Origin: Cycas panzhihuaensis
Lineage: Eukaryota; Cycadophyta
Direction of reading: 5' to 3'
DNA: 64,000 nucleotides
NCBI GenBank assembly: GCA_023213395.1
Contig: CM041465.1
Coordinates: 148,683,741-148,747,740, forward strand
Numbering within the stretch: position 1 is the first letter of the stretch; every line of letters starts with the position of its first letter. Under the pieces are notes generated by a model. The model was given only the letters and a program-made list of their open reading frames with translations. It searched no databases and was not told where the DNA came from. Position numbers and translations under genes: made by a program. Positions 56,042-64,000 of the stretch are shown here, piece by piece.

Positions 56042-56576
56042 TGTTAAACCTTATGTTTACATGTTAAGATAATGTACTTTAATTTTTATGTAATATGTGT
56101 ACTTTTGTACTTTAGGGGTGACTTATCACTTAAGTGATAAAGTGCACACCCACATTCTTTCTAGTGACACAACGTTGTCACTAAAGGGTCAAATGGACCC
56201 TCATGCATTTTTGCTCACATGAGAGCCCAAAAGGACACATGTCCTACATGCAAGGCATGTATCTTGGATGTTTGACACTTGTCAAACATCCAAGGCCTTA
56301 GGTCTCTCATTTCACTCTATATAATGAGACCTCTCCTCATTGTCTCATATAAAGTTGGAGCTGTATTGTTATGTTGTCAGTTTGCTAATCAAACAGTTTA
56401 TTCTTTTGGAGGTTGGACCAATTCCAACTCCACACATTGGGTATCATTTCTCTTGCTCCTTCATTTTATGCTTTGTCTCTTATGCTTTCTTTCATCTTGA
56501 GAATATTATACTTGTTAAGTATTTGTGCTTCTAGAACTAGAGTGATCCTAGCTTCTAGATCTTGGGACTATGAGGC
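56042..56576 (+). repeat. E1-family LTR lacking its 3' end
   Basis: TGTTAAACC start; palindrome at 56123-56140, inverted repeat at 56264-56293, TATA box CTATATAATG with GGTCTC/GAGACC around it. It stops at GACTATGAGGC; compared with E2, the last roughly 18 bases (TAATGCCCATTTTCCACA) are missing. It runs directly into the second gag copy. Confidence 0.9.
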
Positions 56577-56757
56577 CATGCACTTTGAGGGGAGTACTGT
56601 TGGCATGGTACAAAGAACTAGACAAAGCAGAAACATGGGCAAATGTGAAGAAGCTATTGAAGGAGAGATTTTGAAAATTTTAGAGCAATGAGGTTGTCAA
56701 AATTGCATTAAAGGAGATCAAGCAAAAACCTAATGAATTAGTGTTGACCTACATCAG
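56577..56757 (+). repeat. 181-bp gag flank duplication, copy 2
   Basis: Second copy of 55861-56041, continuing into downstream gag (TTGTATGAAGATG) without interruption. Confidence 0.95.
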
Positions 56758-57283
56758 TTGTATGAAGATGATTGCGGGCAATATGATGAACGAGATAGTA
56801 ATAGACCATAATATGAAAAATTACTTTGTGAGAGGATTAAATGAAAAGTTAAGATCCATGATGCATGCGCATCCCCTAAAATCTTTCAAAAATGCTTAGG
56901 AATTGGCATTAGATTTTGAGGTTGAAATGGATGCCCAAATTGAAGGGCACGATTGCTTACTGCTCAAATTACAAGAAGAGATAAGGGAAATAAAACAAAA
57001 CCAATGTAACTGACCTATTTTTTCAGTAGAAAAGATAGAAGAAGGGCCTGAAATTGAAAATTTAAGAAAAGAAGTGGCACGATTAAAATTGAAAAACAAG
57101 AAAGAAAGCGAAGAAAGTAAAAAGAAGAATAGAGAATTCGAGGTGGAGAAATGGTGCTATATTTGTGAGGAGGATTCACATTCCATGAAGGAATGTGAAC
57201 TAAACCCCAAGAATAGCGCATTGAGAAAGCAAGATAAGTGGTGCCACATTTGTGACGTGGACAACCGTAACACAAAGGATATT

Positions 57284-57778
57284 TATTAGAAACTCGCATA
57301 ATTCCAACTCCAATATCTCCAATGAATTGACTTGAAAAGCCTTGTTGTTGCTATTGAATGCACCCTTTGGTTGGGATGTCACTGCTCAGTGTAAGGATAA
57401 CATTTTCCTACCTTACATGTCCATGTCACCACTTAGCAACTTGTGCAACCCGCAATTTCACTTATGAATGAAGGACAAGAAGGAATCCTCCATGAATGTC
57501 CAAGAAGAGACATTCCAATCACCCAAACCTTGAGACACTCCCTCATTCGAACACTAAACCTTCTCCATGCCTACAATGAAGACTCCACAAAGCTGCCATT
57601 GAGGAAGAGTCCGCGTAGACAAAGAAAATCACATGTAGAATTGAAAAATTATAGATATCGCAGAGATATTGCATGAGGTTCATTTTAAATATAAGGTTTG
57701 TAGGAAATCAAAATATACCATTTTCAAAATGGTATATTTTCTCATAAATTAAAAAAGAAAAGAAAAGAAGAGAGATTA
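57284..57778 (+). repeat. Flank duplication, copy 2 (downstream of G3), first part
   Basis: Repeats 53287 onward, starting TATTAGAAACTC. Interrupted by TR-GAG3 at 57779; the rest is at 61726-61797. Confidence 0.9.
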
Positions 57779-58340
57779 TGCAACAAGTCCAAACATAAAA
57801 ATAGGAGACAGGAGCAATATGTTCGGCAAAAAATGGGATATTGGCATATATTCACACAAATAATATTTATCCAGACAATGATGCTAATAGATTATAGCAA
57901 TGATCTTTCAACACTTTTCCCATTCATAGCAAACAAAACCCTTATAATACCATTCAACAGAGATATATATCATTCATCTAGAGATAATAGTAGTGTATGT
58001 AAATAATAGAAAATAGTATTAATAGAATGATAGCACTTGATACAATGTCTAGCATTATTGAATGCTCTTCGAGGTGAGAGCTACTCTCTAGCAGGCCGGA
58101 GGCCTAATGGCACGAGGCCATGATCCCTTCATAAAAGAAATTCTCCAAGATGATTTACAAATAAGGGAGGTTTCTTTATTTATAGCCTTCAAAACCAACT
58201 TCTTAATTTTCCCTCCAAAAAATTGACTTCATAATAAAACATAATAAATGATTCTTCTTTTAATTCTTCTAAAAACTGACTTCACCATAATAAATCCCCC
58301 ATATAAAACCTACTTCTTCTTTTATTTGAAGAATGTTACA
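57779..58340 (-). repeat. 3' LTR of TR-GAG3
   Basis: Minus strand starts TGTAACATTCTTC. Strong similarity to 61159-61720 with scattered substitutions. Confidence 0.9.
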
Positions 58341-59390
58341 ATTCCCCTTCCCTTAAAATGATACTTCACCCTCAAAGTATCAAGAATTGCTTGTAGCTCG
58401 GTCTAATATTCCAACCACTACCTGCTAAATCCTGTAGTTCATGAAGATTTGGTTTGATCTTACATCTTCTGTGGAGCTTTGCTAGCAAGCATCTTGAATT
58501 TGTTGGTGTTTGTTTCTGGGACCAGATACATCTTATATCTTGTTCTACATGGAGAGGATCTTGGGACCTGTGAGGTGCCTCAGATGTCTTGTCCTAGTCT
58601 TGCCTTGTGTTTGCACATTTTGTTTTGAAATGAAATGGTTTATGGAAGGAAAATTGAGGATTTTGTGAAAAAAGTCGATTGTAAGGGTAATGGATTGATG
58701 ATTACTTATGGTGAAAAGCAAAAAAAAAGATGGAATTGTGAACTGAGATCAAGCATAGCTTTGAAGGTATGGGAAGAAAGGATAAATTTTGGAATCTGCC
58801 TTGGATGGAGATGAGAATTTGTGCAGGTTTTGTTGGACCACGATACCTTTTGGGAGAGAGAAAGATCGATGGGGAATTAGTGATAGATGTTCTTTATGAA
58901 AAAATGGTTTTAATAGGTTTTTAGGAATGGTATTCAAACAAAAGAAAAGATTTAACGGAAAAAGACAATATTGATAATATGGAATGGAAGGGGTCTGGGA
59001 AAAGTCGAATTGGATTTTGTAAGGGGTAATACTAAGAGTTGAAACTTGACGAACAAATTAAAGTCGTAGAGTATCCTGCTGAGGATGGTCTATAGGGGGT
59101 GAAGGAGTACATAAGTAAAGAGATGAACTAGGGTTATAGAGGGGAATTGGGATTTGACCTATGAAAAAACTAGAGTTAAGGGAATTATGATTATGACTAA
59201 TTACAGGATTTGGAAAAGAAATTTTTGCTAGAGTTACTGAGCGAGAAAAAGAGAGAGAACAGATGAAGCTCCCAAAAGAAATATGCATGTGTAACACAGG
59301 ATCAATGAATACCTTGCATGAAGTTTGTTGAGATTCTTCTTCAAAATCTAGTTGTTCTTTCACTTGTTCCTCGTTGTCATCATGCTACCC
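58341..59390 (-). other. 3' tail of TR-GAG3, no coding trace
   Basis: Between gag and the purine tract; non-coding by eye. Confidence 0.5.
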
Positions 59391-59797
59391 TTATGTAACT
59401 TCACCTTGAGTTTCTTCTTTGATATTGACTTGAGACTCTTCTGTTGCATGTGCCTGTTTCGAGTCTTCTATGTAGTCATGTTGTTCCCTTTGGGCTGGTT
59501 CTTGATCTAGCTCTTGCAAAATTTCTAGGATCTCCTCATTAATGGTTTCTTCTTCCTCTTCTACTTGAATCATATCTTGCTTATGCTTCTTGAAAGCTGT
59601 GATAGTCGTATCTGAAAACTGGTACCATAGGAAAGGTTCTTTAGCCCAATTAATAAACCACTCATAAGCTTGTCCGTTCAATTCATTTCTAATATTTGTC
59701 TATACTATTTAAATTCTGTATCGGGCATGAATTCGAAGTCTTCTATCCATTTTTTAATGTCATCACAATCCTCTAGATTAAAAAAATCTCTCTCCAT
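59391..59797 (-). pseudogene. TR-GAG3 gag fragment
   Basis: ATG at 59797 (MERDFFNLEDCDDIKKWIED), stop after about 30 codons and frame change. It resumes as LNGQAYEWFINWAKEPFLWY, a capsid-like L-x-G-x-A-x-x-W segment. The tail is very acidic and Gln-rich (EEEEETINEEILEILQELDQ) and ends at 59391. No knuckle. Confidence 0.65.
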
Positions 59798-59854
59798 TTC
59801 TCTTATTCAATGAAGGTTGTACTTTGATGATTAAAATCTATCTTCTATGCCAAT

Positions 59855-59974
59855 CAAAACTATTATGTATGACCACTCGTATTGATCATCTTTGAACCAA
59901 GAATCTAATGGCTCAGACGACACTGCAATTTGACACCTGTAGTATGTGTTATGGACGAAAACATCCAAATACCC
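59855..59974 (-). CDS. Conserved 40-codon frame upstream of gag (TR-GAG3)
   Basis: Minus strand reads GYLDVFVHNTYYRCQIAV, then DSWFKDDQYEWSY and IIVL. It aligns gap-free with 42690-42809 of TR-GAG2 and, as there, ends about 55-60 bases before the gag ATG, with a stop in between. Coding status is inferred from the substitution pattern. Confidence 0.45.
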
Positions 59975-61140
59975 CCTTTTTTCAAATAAACTTAAAATAA
60001 TAATAATGATAACAAATAAAATAAAATCCAATTTCATTAAGTTCGTCTTGCACTTAACCCTAGGTTATAGTGAATAACCATGCAACGTTGAGGAGGCGAA
60101 CGTCAACCATATATTAAATTCAATTAAATTAAGAACCCTTAAGGAAATGATCAAATATATGCTTCTCGTCTCACATGTATTGACCTAGCGGGTCCGTAAA
60201 TGTAACAAATTGATCCTGAAATTTCCTCTCAGTTTTGTAAATTTAGGACACCTTATCATGCTCGTCTAGGTGAGGGTCTCTGCATTCAAGCTATTGTCTC
60301 TGCATCAAGGTCGATCGTCTCTTGTGCTTATACCTTAACACCTATAAAACAACAGATAGTATTTTCGTCTCCACCTGGAATCACTCATCTGGGTAATCCT
60401 CATGTCAACGATTAACCTTTTTCACACAGATCTGAAATGTTGATTCCCCTGCACAACTCGCTATGTTATGCAACTCCACGGAAACTCTCGCAAATCCACT
60501 CACACGATGGCTATGCTAAAAAAATGCAGGTCTAGGGTGCCCTACGATCAGTTGGATGGTGCAAGATGCCCATTAATAGGTGTATATACACAAGTTGGCG
60601 AGGCGCAGAATAGTGTGTTAACAGGGACAACTATTGATACGTGATCTGTCTCAAGGGCTCGTGTGTGTAAGTCTCTCGATGATGGATATTTGTAGATGCT
60701 CTTTCAACTCTCTGCATTTGTTGTCTTTTCTGTTATGGATGCCGCCTGGTAATACTTCACAAGTGTATACTAGTTAGAACACCCGATGCAACCGATTACG
60801 GACCTCCCCTTACAGGATTTTGCTCAGCGAATGATCGATATCTCTGCCCTCCTTGGCTGTGGCATTCAAACCTTCGTGCAATCTGCAATTTTGATGATCC
60901 TACTTATTCAAGACACACTTGCGATGTTGTGATGATATCAACGTTGATCAATGACAATATGTGCTCTCTCCAGACGTGATAGTCAACAGTGGACTTGATT
61001 AACCCTCAAATCTGATTCCATGAATGGCCCAACCAATATACTCATGTGCATGGTAGTCTAATTTCTGATAGGATGTGCCTTGCAGATTGGTAGTCTCTGA
61101 GTTATGATCCTTTGTTTCTATTCTTCGAGGTTCATTCTCA
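59975..61140 (-). other. Leader of TR-GAG3
   Basis: From the primer-binding site to the upstream frame; no other ORF of note. Confidence 0.5.
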
Positions 61141-61158
61141 CCATGCTCTGATACCAAT

Positions 61159-61720
61159 TTAGTAGGCCCAAACATAAAAACAAGAGACAGGAGCAATATG
61201 TCCAACAAAAAATGGGATATTGGCATATATTCACACAGATAATATTTATCCAGACAATGATCCTAATAGATTATAACAATGATCTTTCAACACTTTTCAT
61301 ATTGATAACAAACAAAACCCTTATAATACCATTCAACAGAGATATATATCGTTCATTTAGAGATAACATCAATATATGTAAACAATAGAAAATAGTATTA
61401 ACAGAATGATAGCACTTGATACAATGTTTAGCATTATTGAACCCTCTTTGAGGTGAGAGCTACCCTCTAGCAGACCCGAGGCCCTAATGGCATGAGGCCA
61501 TTATCCCTTCATAAAAGAAATTCTCCAAGATGATTTACAAATGGGGGAGGCTTCTTTATTTATAGCCTTCAAAACCAACTTCTTAATTTTCCCTCCAAAA
61601 AATTGACTTCATAATAAAATAAATTAAATGATTCTTCTTTTAATTCTTCTAAAAACCAACTTCACGATAATAAATTCCCCATATAAAACCTACTTCTTCT
61701 TTTATTTTGGGAACACTACA
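61159..61720 (-). repeat. 5' LTR of TR-GAG3
   Basis: Partner of 57779-58340. The minus-strand 3' end is decayed (TAAAT where CA is expected). The left boundary may be off by one or two bases. Confidence 0.85.
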
Positions 61721-61725
61721 GATTA

Positions 61726-61797
61726 CATCGTATAGTAAAAGTGTTTTATTTTTTTTTTCCTTCAATGTGTTGGTAGTAAAATGTGACCTAGGCACTA
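61726..61797 (+). repeat. Flank duplication, copy 2, second part
   Basis: Continues 57284-57778 after TR-GAG3 and ends AGGCACTA, corresponding to AGGCACCA at 53862. Downstream DNA continues as GATCAACCGC. Confidence 0.85.
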
Positions 61798-63286
61798 GAT
61801 CAACCGCTTAAATGTTTGTATACACTCATAAAAATAGTTGCACTCTCCCTCTATTAATCTTCAATGAGGAGGAAAAATTCTTAGTTATTAAATTTATAGT
61901 TTTTGATGGAAATTTCATCACTTAGCCAATTATTTTAATGATTATTACAACCGTAATCAATGTTGAGCACATGTAAAAGGGCACAAATATTAATTATTTG
62001 GATTGGTCGTTAGTTTATACATTATTTTATGGGTTTTGAAACACAACACAAGCATGGATATAAAGTGGGACCCATTCGAGGATGACAAAGATCTTATTCC
62101 TTCAGACCCCTCCAAGTCTCAACTGAGCCCCTCAGACTAGAGCAAGAAAGATAGAGAAAGTAACAAGAAAGGCAGGAGAGAGATGATCATTCCAAATGCA
62201 TTTATAACTACAACGATGAACATGCTTTAGCAAATGCATGTTCAACGGTAGTCCAACACCATTCCTATGGTTGTCCCATAGGTTTGCCATCCAACACCTT
62301 CAATCACAACACCTCTTCCACACCTACAAGTAGCTTTTGCCATCGCTAGTGCCCTCACTTTTGTGGCACCTCTACACCTTACATTTCTAGTTGTCTAGTT
62401 AGATTCAACGCTAATATTATAACAACAACAATTACACTAGCAGCAGTAACCCCAATTTCAAGAATAAATGCCAACACCATCAAGGACCCCATTAGGGAAA
62501 ATGGTGCCTTATGTTCAACTACTTATGCCATAAGAGATTGTTGATACACCACCTTAGCTTTAGGCATAGCCTTTTGCCATCTCCTAAAACATATAAATGG
62601 CATCTCAGAGGCAAACTCCACACTCATCTATCTTTTAGCAACATCAACATCCTACAAAACCCATGTTAGATACCTCTTTGCACAAGGAACAACTTTCTTC
62701 ACTAGTGATATCTACATCACCAACCCATTAGAAAAAAGTGAAGACATAGGTTTCCTCCCACACCTCATTGAATAGTGTATAAAGATAGCAAACAACCTCC
62801 ACTCTTGCACATTTAGCTAAGTCTATGAATGCAAGTATATTTGAGGTTCCAATAGGGTTGCCTCTAGCACATGCTACACAATACAACATTGTACTAATTT
62901 CTAGTGCACAACACACATAGAAAGGGCCTAATTATCTTAGCTTTACTTTGTGTGATTTTTCAATGTCCATAGGATATCCACTCTTCAAGGTACACAATGA
63001 GTCCTAGATTACGGTCATCTACAAGACACCAAAGGTTCTACCATTAGCAATTACCTTCTACAAGTAGCAAATAGCCATCATGTAGGATTCTTTACCTCCT
63101 AAATCATTGGGCACACTTCTTGGTATCGAGACAAATCATATGGCCTCATATGTAGTAGGTAAGAAGAACATGACATGGTTCTCGCAAGCCATTATGGACT
63201 ACATTTTTACATTAGCTAGAGTCCATGAAATTAGGGAAAACATCTTCTAAAAAAAGAGAAATTGATAAGCTTTATTATACATATCA
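61798..63286. other. Interior next to the 63287 LTR; no clear gene
   Basis: A broken frame from about 62053 (MDIKWDPFEDDKDLIPSDPS) has many stops and no family I recognise. A purine run AAAAAAAGAGAAA at 63250-63262 lies about 25 bp before the LTR and may be its purine tract. Confidence 0.35.
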
Positions 63287-63709
63287 TGTATTGTGGATGT
63301 ACTATAGTTATAATTACTTAGAGCTAGGCACTTTTTCGTTGCCATTAACTATGTTTAGTAACGTAAGTTATAAACCTCGATAGTTAAGTTATAGTCCTAG
63401 TGAGCCCACACTTTAATGTATTGCTTAATTGAGCTAATAAGCCTAAATTAAGGTTAGACAATTAGAGTTAAATTCTATATTTAGTTAGAGTTAATTAGTA
63501 AAGGATTAATTAGGGTTAGTGGCTACTTAAAATTACTCTCTTGTTGCCAAAGTGTGCTTGCATTTCATAATGAAATAGAAAGAAAGATTATGAGAAAGCA
63601 TTCTCTCTCTTCTCTTTCCAACACTTGAAATGCTATCCACCCTCAAAACTTATATGCTATTTGCTTTTGCTCCATGACCACAGTTCTATTTCGAGGCCTG
63701 CACATATCA
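63287..63709 (+). repeat. 3' LTR paired with 52384-52786
   Basis: TGTATTGTGGATG...GCACATATCA. Diverged from the 5' copy by many substitutions and small indels, so it is an old pair. Confidence 0.7.
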
Positions 63710-64000
63710 TGACTATGATTTACCTCACTATGAAGACATCAAGCAAATGAATAGAGAAACTATACAAGAGTATGGTGTACGATTTAACATTTTGGTGTCA
63801 AAAATGGGAAAATTAGTCGATGAACCCTTATTAGTGGGTTGTTTCATAAGTGGGCTTCTATCCAAATTCTAGATGCATTTAGAACGTCACTACATAAAAT
63901 CTTATCAAAAAGCTAGAGACATGGCTTTAAATTTTGAACTTAAATTGCGACATGCAAAATATCTTCATGTATTTGAATGGGTGCATGACATACACAGATC
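63710..64000 (+). pseudogene. Ty3/gypsy gag fragment at the window edge
   Basis: Reads DYDLPHYEDIKQMNRETIQE, YGVRFNILVSKMGKLVDEPL, then SGLLSKF-stop and ARDMALNFELKLRHAK. This is a Retrotrans_gag-type capsid segment with one stop, interrupted on the left by the LTR at 63709. The matching upstream half is not at 52383. Confidence 0.65.

Larger units (their letters stand above)
53863..57283 (+). mobile_element. Ty3/gypsy element G3, related to G2, 3'-truncated
   Basis: 5' LTR, primer-binding site, leader and gag only. It ends inside the second zinc knuckle of gag, so all of pol, the tail and the 3' LTR are absent. Leader and gag align with G2. After the break, the sequence returns to a second copy of its own upstream flank. 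A truncated E1-family LTR (56042-56576) interrupts gag. Confidence 0.85.
55638..57283 (+). pseudogene. G3 gag, interrupted and truncated
   Basis: Open from 55638 to 55958 (N-terminal part, ending TNVKKLFKERF-stop). It is interrupted by the LTR at 56042 and resumes after 56757. Later segments read MKNYFVRGLNEKLRSMM, HPLKSFKNA-stop, KWCYICEEDSHSMKEC (first knuckle) and KWCHICDVDNRNTKDIY, where the second knuckle breaks off. Several single stops. It corresponds well to G2 Gag. Confidence 0.8.
57779..61720 (-). mobile_element. TR-GAG3: gag-only LTR element, minus strand
   Basis: 3.9-kb element with a perfect TSD GATTA (57774-57778, 61721-61725). LTRs of about 562 bp (57779-58340 and about 61159-61720). 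On the minus strand: primer-binding site TGGTATCAGAGCATGG (about 61156-61141), long leader, upstream conserved frame, gag fragment, tail, and a purine tract AAGGGAAGGGGAAT (58354-58341). The LTR is related to that of TR-GAG2: both share GGCTATAAATA and a CCTC...CATCTT block. No pol. Confidence 0.9.

Noticed and set aside
62053-63240. Broken frame starting MDIKWDPFEDD as a possible host gene
   Set aside because: Numerous stops in all frames, no recognised domain, adjacent to an LTR; more likely decayed element interior, but not assignable.
52379-63714. TSD for the LTR pair 52384-52786 / 63287-63709
   Set aside because: The flanking pentamers (TATCA and TGACT) do not match, and the gypsy gag at 63710 has no counterpart left of 52384; the pair is kept without a TSD.

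Overview
This window looks like intergenic DNA from a land plant with a large, retrotransposon-filled genome. It is AT-rich, almost every long coding trace is an LTR-retrotransposon gag or pol relic, and the elements are stacked inside one another. I favour a gymnosperm, probably a conifer. That is an inference from the style of the sequence; no taxonomic marker is present. I see no rRNA, tRNA, CRISPR array or complete host gene.

Layout, left to right. (1) 1-9737: an old Ty3/gypsy relic (G1), split by Copia element E1 (930-8047). (2) 9738-14652: three unpaired LTRs (9738-10081 plus; 12627-12982 and 13013-13530 minus) with non-coding leader-like DNA. (3) 14653-28308: a minus-strand Copia (EA) of the E1 family. 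It has lost most of pol and hosts two later insertions: a small gag-only element (TR-GAG1, 18097-20008, minus) and Copia E2 (20112-27503, plus, TSD ATTTT). (4) 28309-30689: the one stretch that may be host gene, with a likely terminal exon pair at 30095-30231 and 30309-30339. (5) 30690-50400: a 21-bp minisatellite broken by a three-LTR gag-only complex (30929-50269). Gypsy G2 (31413-41921, TSD TGAAT) sits in its first LTR and minus-strand Copia EC (43966-49363, TSD TTATT) sits in its second. (6) 50400-64000: an LTR pair (52384-52786 and 63287-63709) around gypsy G3 (53863-57283), which itself carries a 3'-truncated E1-family LTR. A minus-strand gag-only element, TR-GAG3 (57779-61720, TSD GATTA), sits in a duplicated flank. 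The right edge is another gypsy gag.

Autonomous elements (E1, E2, EA, EC, G1-G3) once encoded Gag, protease, integrase and RT-RNase H. The gag-only elements have LTRs, a primer-binding site, a purine tract and a gag fragment, and presumably depended on enzymes supplied in trans. All pol genes seen here are broken.

Most interesting points: (a) base-paired leader structures in the E1/E2/EA family whose stems change in a compensatory way; (b) G2, whose Pol ORF holds a roughly 360-residue AT-rich insert with two Gag-capsid-like blocks between protease and RT, plus an extra ORF and a GTACG repeat array 3' of pol; (c) a 40-codon reading frame upstream of gag, conserved between two divergent gag-only elements; (d) two independent cases of a TE with an intact 5' end, a lost 3' end and a long repeat of its own upstream flank, suggesting one-ended integration repair.
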